DNA of 64,000 nt from Thamnaconus septentrionalis (GCA_009823395.1 CM020515.1:4499989-4563988); one strand, 5' to 3'; counted from the stretch's first letter, positions 24,930-36,299 are shown. The notes: a model not told the origin generated them from the sequence alone. Made by a program: numbers and translations.

Positions 24930-25944
24930 AAGCCAGGATTTCTCGCGATTTTAACTTCCTTTCAACACCGTCATTCGTCCCTTTTCTGTTTGCCTCCAGG
25001 TCGGAACAATTGCCTTGATGTTAAAATAATATCAGGGGCGACGGGGGAGGGGGGGGGATCAGCCAAGCTGTCAAAAAAGGAGTTTTAACACAAACCATCT
25101 GGTGGAACGATGGAGGTAAACAGCCGTGGAGAGACCTGGGCGGCGGGTCTAGAAAGGGAAGCAGCGAAAAGGGGGAGGAGAAACAAGCCGGGGAGCCTGG
25201 GAGAGATGGGCTGAGATAAGCCCCAATGTTACGGGGGGAGGAGCCGGGAGTAACGGGAGACGGTAGGCGGTGGAGAATTGAGAACGAGCGTCAGGAGGGG
25301 GAGGAGGTGGGGGGCAAAAAGGTGGAGGAAGAGGAATTGGTAGGCGGAGAGATGGATGATAGCAGGGCGAGGAGGGGCGGAGGGGGCGACAGAGCAAATG
25401 AAGGTGTTGTTGGGGTTTGGACTTGACAGAAGGAGAGGAGGAGTGAGAGCCTGCGAGTCAGGGTGTTGTGTCTGCTGTAGCAGCACGCAGGGCAACAGGA
25501 AGCAGCTCAGGTCTCCAGTCTGAATGTTGGAGAGGAAAAATAGAACGTCTCTGGTTGCTGCTAATATGAAGGTGTGAAGTGCATGGGTCGACTCAGAACC
25601 AACAGTCGGACTGTCGGGAAAAGCAGAGAAAGTACTGACCTAGTTAAATTTGTTTTCCGAATATGTAAATTTGACAATGCCTCCTAACTGCTAGAAGGCA
25701 ATTCCTTAACATAAGAGAATACAGAAAGAAAATTTAAGGAAGGAAAATGAATAAAATAGAAAAGAAAACAAGTGACATATTGGACAAGGAGTAAGAAGAA
25801 GCATAGCTTGTTAGCTAGCACCCCTTTCTCCAGATAGAAACAAAGGATATATATCCATTTTGACCACACATAAAAACGCCAACAAGCCATAAGATTTTTA
25901 AATCAAACTGTTTTTTTTTTCATTTTAAAGAGAAATTATGCCTC

Positions 25945-25977
<33 letters not shown>

Positions 25978-27505
25978 ACATGAGGAAGAACTGCCGGGGT
26001 CAGAGTAGCAAAACACTGCGGCTGGGAAGAATAAGCCGAGGTTAAAAGTGGCCATGTGGAGTACTTGGCAAACCACGAGCGCCACAGTGCAACACGTTTC
26101 GCTTTGGCGATATTGTTATTGAGTTTTTTTTTTGCCAATGCAGGCACACGGGCAAGGCCGTGCATGTCCTGCCAGCAGTTTCACACCATTCCACTTATTG
26201 TTGGCAACGGCGCCGCGCAGAGCAGAGCAATCGGGCAAAAAGACGGAGTTTGTAAAAAAAAAAAAAAAAAAGGAAAGGAAAGCTCGAGTCTGATTTAGAG
26301 TAAATAACGATATCATCATAAACCAAAGAAAGCGGATTTTAAATTTTCAAAAAAAAAAAAAGGAAAGCTGCATTTTATTTGATAAAAAAAACAAAACAAC
26401 CCACCAACATGTTGAGGGGAAGCGAGAGGCCTTTTTCTTGCGCAATACGCACGCATTATTTGGAAAATAAAGAGTCGATTGTTCGGCCTGCAGCAGGTTC
26501 TCTCAGCGTGAGCATCCGTCCGCTCAAACACCCTCCCGACAAGCCCTCCCGTCGACGGCACACGGGGCTACACGTTCCGTCGCATGTGTTAATTGTGCGG
26601 AACAAAAGCGGCCGGCGTTGTCTCAGAGACGATCTCGGAAGAAGTGTGAAGAGAAAAGAAAGCCTGAAAGGTGTTTCATTGTTCCTCGAAATGAGTGATT
26701 TTTTTTTTTTTTTCGGAAAATAAGAAGAAACAAATAGGAGACATTTGGGAAAGCGCGCCAACAGGGAAAGCTCGGAGGGTTTTTAACAGTCGGTTAAATT
26801 CAGTTTGTCATATCGTCGCGTCTTACCTTTAGTTGGGGACGGCAGGAAGTCAGCAGCAATGACATGAAGGAGGGGGAGAGAAGGAAAAAGGATGTCATTA
26901 GCATCGCGGTCCCAGAAAACGTTGTGGATGTGATAGGTGTTAAGTGTGGCGGCAGCTGGTGACACAAACGGCTCACTTTAATACGGACACAAAATGTGCA
27001 AAAGACTTTCCAGTCCAATTATTCTGTACAGAAATTATATCACGCTGACTTTAATGTTGTTGCTTTTTTTTGACGAAACACAAACCAAACACAAGTTAAT
27101 CTAGTCCTGGATATCCTCCGTGACAATTAGCGCAAAATTAGCAAATATTAGCTTTCAGGGTGTAGGATAATATTGTGTAAATATCACAGAGCTGAGATGT
27201 GAGATACTGTTGATCTTTCGCTAATCAAGAAGATGTTGTAGTTTACACGATCTGGTCGAAGGGTGTTTTTGTTTAGTGTTTTTCCATTGTCTGGCTGATA
27301 ATGCGTTCAGTCTCACTTCCTACACACACACACACACACACACTTGTGTTTTTTTCCCCTTGAATTTCGAGATAAAGGGTTGAGGCGTGACCACGGCACT
27401 GAGCGGAGCGTAACAAGGATCAACATTGTAAGCGAGTGCACCGTGCACTGCAAGTGTTTTCACAGGTGCAAGGAATGAAGTTAGCGTAGCGTAGTGTCGT
27501 CAGTA
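24930..27505. other. No gene seen; long A/T tracts and unique sequence
   Basis: This includes GGA-rich DNA (25140-25440), a poly-A tract of about 26 bases (25949-25974), further A or T runs (26253-26270, 26350-26361, 26700-26713) and a short CA run (27323-27341). No coding or transposon signature was recognised. Confidence 0.5.
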
Positions 27506-27981
27506 GATGCGTTTCCATGACCCCTAGAATTGCGCAAAACCGAAATATCGCAATAAAAACCTGTTAATGGAAACGCTTAAACTTTGAAAAACCTCTCACA
27601 TATCGCTAAAAGGTATTTTACGCTCTCATGAGGTGGTTTTTCAGACGTACTGATATAGAGGTACATGTATAAACATGTATAAAATACATACATGTACAAA
27701 AGATTTTTATACATACATGTATAAAAGCGTAATGGAAACGCATTTACGAGTGACCAGTTCATTTCAAGTGAAAAATATAACAAGCACTCTTGGCAGCAAA
27801 CAAACATGAACAAACACAAGCAACGTAATTCTCGTAAATCTCGAGGGTCGGGATTTTACAAGAATTACGGCTTAAGCGCTTCACACCATTCAATGGAAAC
27901 GCCTGCGAATCGCAATTGTACTTTGTCGAAATTTCCGAAATATCGCTTTTATTTTGCGAAAAACTGTCATGGAAACGCAGC
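27506..27981 (+). mobile_element. TA-flanked MITE, 476 bp
   Basis: Flanked by TA (27504-27505 and 27982-27983). Its termini GATGCGTTTCCATGAC and GTCATGGAAACGCAGC are inverted repeats. Inside are AATTGCGCAAAACC, AATATCGCAATAAAAACC, AACCTCTCACATATCGCTAA and a complementary CGAAATATCGCTTTTATTTTG near the right end, so much of the element is palindromic. No transposase is present. The TA duplication suggests mobilisation by a Tc1/mariner-like enzyme. Confidence 0.85.
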
Positions 27982-27989
27982 TAGCGACT

Positions 27990-28330
27990 GCCCCTCCCCG
28001 CAAGCAGCTTCCTCTCCCTGCGGTGGCATGGCCCCTGTCAGGTGACACGGGAGCCGATGAGGCCTGACAGGAGGTCAGCGACCTCACTTTCTACTCTAAT
28101 TGGTCCTTGGTGATAAACCGGCCCCCTGGGACTCGGCTCGGTGGACCCTCTGATATAAGTGGGGCTGAGGTACCCGGCGGGGATAAGGGGGTCGGGGAGG
28201 GTGGGGGTCCGTCGAGGGCCCCCTTTTTTAACTAGAGCATTTAGTAATGCGCTAATTAATTTTAAGAGTTCAACTTCCTGCTTTTCTCGGCCTTCACTGG
28301 AAACAGATGTTTAGCCGAGAGCAGGGGAAA
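27990..28330. promoter_or_regulatory. Candidate conserved non-coding element between two MITEs
   Basis: Unique sequence with CTGTCAGGTGACACGGG, CTCTAATTGGTCCTTGG, GGTGATAAACCGGCC, TGATATAAGTGGGG and GCGCTAATTAATTTTAAG. It lies in the roughly 550-bp gap between two same-orientation MITE copies. Called on texture. Confidence 0.36.
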
Positions 28331-28495
28331 GGTGCAGTGCGAAGCGAGCGAACAACCTCCCTCGGGAGAAGCTGAGAGGCCGACGTCGGAAGGTAAAGAA
28401 TGTTGCGGCGGGATGGACGGCCGGTCCTCTGCCCCTTTCTGAGAGGCGAAGCAGACCAAGTTGCGATTCCGCAACTCGCCGACGCCAACGGCTGA

Positions 28496-28500
<5 letters not shown>

Positions 28501-28532
<32 letters not shown>
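28501..28532. repeat. (CA)n microsatellite abutting a MITE
   Basis: About 15 CA units directly against the left end of the element at 28534. The repeat may have replaced the TA flank. Confidence 0.95.
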
Positions 28533-28533
<1 letters not shown>

Positions 28534-29012
28534 ACGTTTCCATTACCCCTGGAATTGCGCAAAACCTAAATATCGCAATAAAAATTGGTCATGGAAATAT
28601 CTAAAATTTTGAAAAACCTCTCAAATATCGCTAAAAGGTTTTTTACGCTCTCATGAGGTGGTTGTTCAGACATATCGACATAGCGGTACACCGCAAAAGT
28701 GCCATGGAAACACTTTTTTCGCATTTACACGTCATCGGACTTAACGTACGGGGTCACGTGACCAGTTCACTACAGGTGAAAATGGCGCGTTATGTTCGGA
28801 CGGAGGAATTTTACAAGAAATCAAAGAGAAAATTTAAAACCATGCTTGACAGCAAACAAACGTGAAATCTCGAAAAAAAAAAAAAAAAAATCTCGTACGA
28901 GAATGACGGCTTATGCGCTTCGCGCAACTCAACGGAAACACCTGCAAATCGCAACTGTACTTTGTCGATTTTATTTTGTGAAAAAAAAAAAAAAACGTTG
29001 CTGAAACGCCGC
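28534..29012 (+). mobile_element. Second full-length MITE copy
   Basis: Same family and orientation as 27506-27981: ACGTTTCCATTACCCC, AATTGCGCAAAACC, AATATCGCAATAAAAA, AACCTCTCAAATATCGCTAA, and at the right CAAATCGCAACTGTAC. The right terminus is degraded (GTTGCTGAAACGCC) after a poly-A tract, and the left TA is lost next to the CA repeat. It keeps a central stretch, including a short open frame from ATGGCGCG at 28782, that is mutated in the other copy. Confidence 0.8.
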
Positions 29013-29255
29013 CACGCTGTGTGAGGGAAGGCGAGGAAAAGCGTCCAGGAGACGGAATGCGACGGAGCAAAGCGCAGGGCGGCGAACTTGCAGGGTGCGA
29101 CCCGGGGAGGCGAAGAAGAAGAAGAAGAAAAGACAATGGCCCTTTGAAAAGGTGTAGACGCGTGTGTGGTGACGCACGTCTTTGGAGGAGGAGCTGGGAA
29201 GAATCACTCGCGGTTTAATAAAGATAAAGATATTGCAACACAGGAGAACGTTTGT
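29013..29255. other. No gene seen; short GAA repeat
   Basis: This contains (GAA)n at about 29114-29132. No exon was recognised. Confidence 0.5.
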
Positions 29256-29263
29256 GTGCGTGG

Positions 29264-29453
29264 ATGTGTGTGTGTGTGTGTGCACGCATGTGTGTGTGTG
29301 TATGTTTGCATTGCAAGACAAACAACATGCAAATATGTAGGAGTGAGCGCTGGATAACATGAGTTTTGGCCTCGTGCGTCTGGGGGGATCTGGAAGTGAT
29401 CTGTGGCCCCGACATAAAAGGGTGTGTGTGTGTGTGTGCGTGCATAAGTAAGT

Positions 29454-29487
<34 letters not shown>
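29264..29487. repeat. Cluster of (GT)n microsatellites
   Basis: GT-rich runs at about 29264-29302, 29422-29438 and 29456-29487, separated by unique sequence. Confidence 0.92.
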
Positions 29488-29489
<2 letters not shown>

Positions 29490-29788
29490 AAAAGGGTAGA
29501 AGAAGAGGGGTGGGGAGGTCCAAAGAGGCCCCAGTTGTTGTAACCTCTGACCTTTCGGCACGCTTCAGGGCCTCCCAGAAGCCACTTAAATGCACCGTGC
29601 ATGGGAGCCCCACCCCCCCACCTCCGCCACAACCCCAACCCCCGCCCCTCCCACGTGCCACTGAAGAAGGGAGGGAGGGGGCGGGCGGGCGGGCGGGTCT
29701 CAGCTGTCATCGCCGCCACGGAAGACGCGAGAAACAAGTGAACAATTTCTCGCCGCCGACGTCTCTGTCGGAGAGCGCAGGCAGAGCA

Positions 29789-29810
29789 AACACACACACA
29801 CACACACACA

Positions 29811-29842
<32 letters not shown>
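29789..29842. repeat. (CA)n microsatellite
   Basis: About 27 units with a CGCG interruption. A GGGC tandem lies just upstream, at about 29680-29696. Confidence 0.95.
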
Positions 29843-29845
<3 letters not shown>

Positions 29846-30030
29846 TTGTTTGGCCTCATCAATCTTTAACGTTCCGTTTCGCCGTTGAGCCGCTTCAAAT
29901 TAAACAGTTGTAGCCTCGGAGGAAAAGAAAAACCATCCGAATGCGTGCCGTGCCGAAACTATTTTAATAGCCTCATTGTCCTAACAAATCAAATGGAGCC
30001 TCATCCAAAGAGGCAGGGCGCGAGTAAACA

Positions 30031-30076
30031 GTGTTTTTTTTTTTTTTTGTTTTGTTTTGTTTTGTTTTGTTTTGTT
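30031..30076. repeat. Poly-T with (TTTTG)n
   Basis: A T run leads into about six TTTTG units. Confidence 0.95.
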
Positions 30077-30404
30077 CGCGGGCGGGTAGAGCGGCGAAAA
30101 ACGCAAAAAGGGAAGAAACGATGAGTCAATTAAAAAAAAAAACAGCGGCGGTATATAGAAAAGCCTTTCAACTTCACCGATCTTAATGATTAAGCACTTC
30201 AATGCAGCGCAATTAGTTTGATTCCTGCATTGCATAATATTTATAAATATACAGTAAACCAAAACAATACATACACACATCTGGAAAAGAAGAACTCGCA
30301 TCAACAATTCAAAACCAACTCTATTCAGACGTCACCAGATTGATGCTAGTGACCTTTGACCTCAGCAGGGACAAGAGGCGCTCACGGCGGTGGAGGCCGT
30401 CGGC

Positions 30405-30540
30405 TTCAAACTTCTGCAGGTTTCTTTTCCTGAAGTGTGCATACTTTACTTGGGACTGCTCTGTATACACATACGTAACATTTTCAAATAGGCGCTCGAG
30501 CTGAGATGATCCGACGCCTCTTTAAAGTCAACTGAACTCT
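30405..30540 (+). repeat. Degenerate direct repeat, copy A (weak)
   Basis: TTCTGCAGGTTTC, GACTGCTCTGTATACA and AAATAGGCGCTCGAG, then GAGATGATCCGA and CTCTTTAAAG, follow the same order as matching blocks in copy B (31262-31450). Similarity is clear only in the last 45 bases. Confidence 0.4.
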
Positions 30541-31099
30541 TCCTAGCGACAGCGCCTCTTTGTCTCAGCAAACGGCGGAGGAGTTTCCTCCTCGGCGGCC
30601 CCGAGCCCGACACATTTGGTTTTCATGGAAAAAGTTTGGGACCTCGACAGGGAGATTAAGATAAAGCTCTGCGACCGGAGAGCAAAAAATCTGCGCACAC
30701 CAGTTTTTCTGGAGGGGGGGCGGGGGGTAGGGGAGGTCAGCCCAGGTCGCGACGAGAATCGCAATTTCTTACGTTTTTTTTAATTCTATGACAGCCCCCC
30801 CCCCCACCTCCTGAACTGGGAAAGAGGAGAGAGACAGAAATGGCTGCTGCCTCTCTTCTTTTCCGACCTCGCTCACCGTCTTCCTCCTCTCCTCTCCTCG
30901 CCACCGAGCGCGTGTGTGGTCTGACTCGTCAGGCCCCTGCGGTTTAGCCCTGACCCGGGGAGTATGCAGCGCGGTGGGCCAAGCGGGGGTGGGGGGGGTA
31001 GGAGGGGGCACTTGGACGAGGGTGAACTGCCAGCAGCGGAGGAAAGCAGATATGACCCACGAGCCCGTCAGCCCTCAGCGAGAAAACAGACCCGGAGAC

Positions 31100-31101
<2 letters not shown>

Positions 31102-31154
<53 letters not shown>
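31102..31154. repeat. (GT)n microsatellite
   Basis: About 26 GT units, followed by GAGAGA, an AT run and a CA run (31181-31194). Confidence 0.97.
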
Positions 31155-31157
<3 letters not shown>

Positions 31158-31261
31158 AGAATATATATATATTTATATACACTCACACACACACATGCAC
31201 ACTCTTTAACTTTAAGATCAATCAATCGGTCAATAAATCAACCAGTTATGCAAAGATTTCT

Positions 31262-31450
31262 AATGTTAAAAATAAAAGAATTGCAAAAGCTCGTTTGTCT
31301 GCACCGGTTTAGCTAGCTTGTTATGTTTTAATACATTTATTCATCAGCATTACTCTGTACATATATATAAATATACATATGATGTACATCACTTTTCCAA
31401 TAGGCACCTGCGCAGATATGATCTAATGTTTCTTTAACGTTAAGCTAAGC
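31262..31450 (+). repeat. Degenerate direct repeat, copy B
   Basis: AATAAAAGAATTGCAAAAGC, then CTGCACCGGTTTAGCTAGCTT and TACATTTATTCATCAGCA, match copy C at 32175-32265 in order and orientation. The right half (CCAATAGGCACCTGCGCAG, ATATGATCTAATG, CTTTAACGTTAA) matches copy A at 30495-30535. The nature of the repeat is unknown. Confidence 0.65.
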
Positions 31451-31670
31451 GGTGTCAAGAGCACATGTCATGCTAATCCCACCCCCTCGCTATCCTTAAT
31501 AGCCTCTGTTGCTATTTCTGACCTGTGCGGCGACCACCTGACACTCGACAGGGGTCACTGGCCTTCATTACGCGCGCAGCCCGTCCCAGTCAGACACGGA
31601 TCGGCCGGCCCGGGAGCGCTTGGAGGGAATTCCCTCCCCTTTTCCAAGCTAGCTTCCCCGCGAGTGTAAA

Positions 31671-31672
<2 letters not shown>

Positions 31673-31742
<70 letters not shown>
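31673..31742. repeat. Long (GA)n microsatellite with poly-A
   Basis: About 35 uninterrupted GA units followed by about 14 A. Confidence 0.97.
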
Positions 31743-31746
<4 letters not shown>

Positions 31747-32168
31747 AAAAAAAAAACGCTTCCAAAAGACAGGCGAGGGCGGACTCTCGCCTCGCGCTCA
31801 TTTGCTTTGGCTGCGCGTGTCAGCAGGCGGCCGCCACCTCGGCCAGACCGGCAGCTTCCCTGGGTTTTCCTCTGGCCCGGAGACGGGGAATAAACAGCCA
31901 AAAGCGCGAGAAGCAACAGCGACGGCGAGCGCGCGGCGGTAGCTCCAGCGCGCGCGCTCGCCGCCAGCAGCTCCTTTTTCACTGGGAGCTGGAAGGAATA
32001 AGTATAGAGTTTGTGACAAAGACTGTCTTTTATACCGTATGTTTGTATTTATTTATACTGGACACATTTCTATATTAAACTATACTAATAAAAAAAAATT
32101 GCCAGGATATTCCTATTTTTTTCTTCTGTGCAAAAGCGGAGAGACTCCCCAAAATTTAGTTGCGCTTT
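31743..32168. other. No gene seen; CpG-rich then AT-rich sequence
   Basis: 31760-31985 is CpG-rich (GCGCGCGGCGG, GCGCGCGCTCGCCG); 32030-32168 is AT-rich. No promoter elements or exon were recognised. Confidence 0.45.
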
Positions 32169-32345
32169 GTGACAATAAAAGAATTTGAAAAAAACAATGC
32201 AAAAGCTTGTTAATGTAGGTCTGAACCGGTTTAGCTTGTGTCATTTTGATACTTTTATTCATCAGCACACACACACACACACACACACACGTATATATAC
32301 AGTATTTGCATACGTATCTGTATATCTCATACCAGCATCCCAGAC
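32169..32345 (+). repeat. Degenerate direct repeat, copy C
   Basis: GTGACAATAAAAGAATTTG, AATGCAAAAGCTTGTTAATG, CTGAACCGGTTTAGCTTGTG and TACTTTTATTCATCAGCAC match copy B about 905 bp to the left. A (CA)n run (32265-32290) has expanded after the CATCAGCA block. The GTGACAATAAA start resembles the polyadenylation end of teleost LINEs. Confidence 0.65.
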
Positions 32346-33083
32346 ACTATTGAAATACTACACTGACCTGAAGCATTTTTGGCTTCAAGTCACAGAAGCA
32401 CAGTCAACTGTTGCGTCTTCCTGCGTGACGCTAACTGATCCGAAACTCTGCCAACAAACTCGTTGTTTGCAGTTTATTTGCCGTTCTGAGGCCTCACGGG
32501 AGGAGGAGGAGGGGGAGGAGGTGGAAGTGAGACAGCTCAAACCAGGGCAGCCACCTACCAGGCTGTGCGCCCCCCCGCCTCCTCGTCCGCTCTGCGGTTT
32601 TCCTCAGTTGCAATTTGTAAAAAGCAGCGACTCTCTGGCCAGCGAGTAACAAACAAATGATGCAGATCATTGCTGGAGGATGACTGATAGGAGGGCCCAG
32701 CCTGACGGGACGCAGAGGGCGAGGAGTTTGTGAGTTTGTAAGCACGGACAGACACACACACGCACGCACACACACACACACCAGACGACGGTGTGGTCGA
32801 AAATGGGGTTTAGCTACTTAGTCTTTCATTTCCTGCGAAAGACATCAGCGCTGCGAATGCTACACAAACAAACTGACCGAGCATATTGGTGATCACAACT
32901 GGCGACAGCCCCCCCTCTCTCCGCCCCGACAAAAAAATAAAATAATAAAACGAAATTGGGTCGATTTATTTACTTATTTTTTGTAATTTGGGCGCCGCGC
33001 TCAACAGATTGAGGAGCCGCGCCAGTTTGGTGCGTGCGTCACCATCGCGTCGCACATGTTGGAACTGTCATATCAGTCATCTG

Positions 33084-33085
<2 letters not shown>
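32346..33085. other. No gene seen; unique sequence
   Basis: A small GGA stretch (32503-32525), CA-rich DNA (32752-32781) and an A/T-rich stretch (32930-32985). No exon was recognised. Confidence 0.5.

Positions 33086-33129
<44 letters not shown>
33086..33129. repeat. (CA)n microsatellite
   Basis: About 22 CA units. Confidence 0.97.
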
Positions 33130-33133
<4 letters not shown>

Positions 33134-33350
33134 GAAATATGGACTCAAGCTGTTGAAAGCTGGAGTATAGAAGCGATGTTGCGGCCGCTGCGACGGCCCC
33201 TCGTCTTCCAACCGTCGGCCTCCGCGCTCCTGTTTTGGTTGCCTGCTTTGCCAGGGCTCCCAGGACGGCCAACACATGTTAGCACGTGCGCGGCATTGCG
33301 CATCGGCTGGGGGGGTGGGGGGGGGATTCGCAAAGGTGAATTTTTTTTAA

Positions 33351-33731
33351 AGAGGGACAGGAAGGTGAAGAAGAGGGGGAAGGAGGAGAAGAATAGAAGG
33401 AAGGAGAAGAAGGGGAGGAAGAGGAAGGCGATGAAAGAGGAAGGAGAAAAAGGAGGATGAAGAAGAGGAAGAATAAGAAGAGGAAGACGGAGAAGAAGAA
33501 GAGGAGCAGGAAGACGGAGTACAAGAGGAAGAAGGAGAAGAAGAGTAAAAAGGAGGAAGAAGAAGAGGAAGAAGAGGAGCAAGGAGAAGAGGTGGAAGGA
33601 GGAGAGGAGGAAGGAGAGGAAGAGGAGGAAGGAGATGAAAGAGGAAGAAAAAGAAAAAGAGAAGAAAGGAAGAAGGAGAAGAGAAGAAGAAGAAGGAGGA
33701 GAAAAGGAAGAAGAAGGAGAAGAAGAGGAAG
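33351..33731. repeat. Long purine tract
   Basis: About 380 bases of nearly pure A/G on the plus strand (GGA, GAA, AGAAG units; rare T or C). The Lys/Glu-rich and Ser/Phe/Leu-rich open frames across it are artefacts of composition. Confidence 0.95.
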
Positions 33732-34002
33732 CCGTCTCTCCCAGCATTATTAGTTCCTGTGCGACTAAAGGCCCAGAGGGAGGTGGCAGCGGCCCCGTAA
33801 TGACAGACACCATGAATCCTGGAGTCAATGAGCCTAACAAATGTTAACAATGCAGCCCCCCCGACTTGCCATCAGCCCTCCTCCCCACCTGCCCAACCCC
33901 CACAACCGCCGGGACCATTGTAGCAATTAGTATAATGAGTGTGGTTTTTTTGCTGGTAGGTAATCACATACTGTATGGCGCAGCCCTCAACCCCAGCACC
34001 CC

Positions 34003-34038
<36 letters not shown>

Positions 34039-34733
34039 GGGGCCCTCTGCTTTGGTTTCATTACAGTCGTCCCCTCTTAACAAAAGGGGAAAGAAAAAAA
34101 AAAAATCCACTCACTCCCACTTGCTCCCCTTTTGCTCTCCGTCTTGCTCGCGAGCTCTCCTCCTAACTCCTACACCCTTCCTTTCCGCTCCGCTCGAACC
34201 TAAACAAAAGACACATCTGGTCTGTCTCTTAGCCCCCTACGACCCCCCCTCGCCCTCCCGCCCCCCCCACCTCTCGCTCTCTTTCTCTTCTAGCCCCCGA
34301 CTCTTGTGGTGGTGGTGGGGGGGTCTTCTTTCCCTCCGCTGGTTCTCTGGGTCTTTGTGCGACGGCGGCCACTCGAAAGGACCACTGTCGGCTGCCCCCC
34401 CCGCCACCAGCGCCGCCGCGTCCCACCGACTGACTCGGAGTGTCGGAGTGTGCAAACTCCCAGACACCCGACTGTACTTTAAGCCGGCTTAGCGACGGTC
34501 TCACATCCTTTTGTGCGCACCCCCGACCTCGAACCCCTCCCCCGCCCCCCCAGGTTCAGACAGCAGAAGTTTTCCCAGCACGCTGCGGCTCCGCCGCTCC
34601 CCACCGGCCCAGTCTGTCAAACGTCGCACAGCTCCATCAGCGCCGCACTGGGGGTTTTCTCAGTTGAGTTTTGTTTGTTTTTTGACACTTGACCGTCTCA
34701 TTTGTCGGTTTCAGTCGACTATTTTGTCCAGTT
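33732..34733. other. No gene seen; contains (CA)n and C-rich DNA
   Basis: A (CA)n run lies at 34006-34035. C-rich, CpG-bearing sequence at 34120-34640 includes a G run at 34308-34322. No exon was recognised. Confidence 0.5.
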
Positions 34734-34741
34734 GTCTAAAA

Positions 34742-35105
34742 CGGGGCGTGGGCAAACTACGGCTCGGGGTTCAAATGCGGCCCGTTGAGCTTTTTAATCC
34801 GGCCCACCTAACTTGAATAATATTATTTGTAAGTAAGTGATAAAAAAAAAAAAAAATCATTGTTTTAAGAGTCATTTCAATAAAGAGCTGAATACCGTGG
34901 AGCTTTATTTTATTGAAGCTTTGTTTTTGGTCATTTTCCATTAACATTAAAGGACATATTTTCTACAGTATATCCCATGATAGATTTTTTTCCTCCTATG
35001 AGGTGGCTCACCAAAACACTCCATTCATCTGCTCCTGCTCCAGCCCCTCTGTCAAATTTTAGAACCCACTGTGGCCTCACCAGTCCAAAATTTTGCCCAC
35101 CCCGG
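34742..35105. mobile_element. Non-autonomous hAT element with perfect 8-bp duplication
   Basis: A 364-bp element bounded by GTCTAAAA on both sides (34734-34741 and 35106-35113), the 8-bp target duplication of hAT transposons. The left end CGGGGCGTGGGCAAAC and the right end TTTTGCCCACCCCGG are inverted repeats. The GGGCAAACTACGGC/CGGCCC start is typical of Charlie/MER5-like hAT termini. It has no open frame. A decayed second copy lies at 61866-62119. Confidence 0.9.
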
Positions 35106-35113
35106 GTCTAAAA

Positions 35114-36299
35114 TGTATCGCTCCTTCTCCTCCTTTTTCTGTATTGTGCCAGTTATTGTGTTCCGTTGGTCTGTTGCGTTTGCAATATCAAATTACTACT
35201 TTCAGCTTAGGGTCAGCAAGTCAATAGAGGAACTTCTGCCAGCTGTCTATTCAATTTAATACGCGTAATACTATTTTTGCTTTCTTTAATTCCTCTCTAA
35301 ATTTTCCACTCAAGTTTTCTTTATTTTATTTGGTCGAATTTTTTTTATTTTTTTTTTTACATTTGTTCACATTTGCAAATCAATGGTGAACAAAGATGGT
35401 GAAACATGTAAAAACCAGTGCTGAACTCATTTGAGTTGTATTGTATTGAAATGTAAAGGTTTGAAAACAATATTGTATATATTTTCATAAAAAATAATTG
35501 ACTTTATAAAGATAGTAGCCAAGTCCTTTAGTCGTGCACATCCCAAGTGGCTTAACTGGTTATTTTGACAAGTCATTAACACAACTAACAACAATTCAAA
35601 TGCCAGTTAATTACGATCATTTGGCTCATTGCAACTTTGTCTTTTTTTTTCCCATTCAACAAAAACTTTCCTCACTACGCTGCAGGTGTAAGGAATGGAG
35701 AAGGACGGCAGTGTAGGAGCAGGAAGTGGAACTTAACAAACCCCAGGTTTCCCAGTTCACGTCAAACTGACTCGCACTGACACAATCACGCTGGTGAAAT
35801 TAAAAAATATATATATATCGGCCATCCATCCCCTTTGAAAAGTCAACCTCCTTCATCGGCGGTGCCCTTAGAGCCCGCGGGGAGTCTCGCCTTTCACCCG
35901 AGCCGGCATCTGTTCCAGGCCAGGAGCACGAGGGGCTGCGCCATGACGACACCGCGATGAGTTTTTCGCCCTGATTGTTGTCTGTTGCAGCTCTGAGACT
36001 TTGATTACTCACTCACTGTGTGTGTGCGTGCGTGTGTCATCTTCAACCCTCCATCTCCATGATCACACAGTAAACACACCACTGGCATATGATAGTCATT
36101 TCAAGGTTCGCTTATGAGACTGACCATGACAGATTCACATCTGGACCCAGGGAGCTGTTGAACAACCGTCTTTCCTTCCTTTCACGTTTCTTAATGTTTT
36201 TTTCCAAACCCCTCTTTCCCTCCACCTAATATCCATTTTTCGATTCCTAGCGCTCTACCCAGCGCCATTTCTCCCGATTTATCCCTCCCTCCCTCCCTC
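35114..36299. other. No gene seen; AT-rich then mixed sequence
   Basis: AT-rich to about 35710 with a T-rich tract (35339-35360). Then unique sequence with a short AT run (35803-35818) and a CCCT tandem (36282-36298). Confidence 0.5.

Noticed and set aside
33145..33850. Ser/Phe/Leu-rich and Lys/Glu-rich open frames
   Set aside because: They follow the purine tract on both strands and have no other support.
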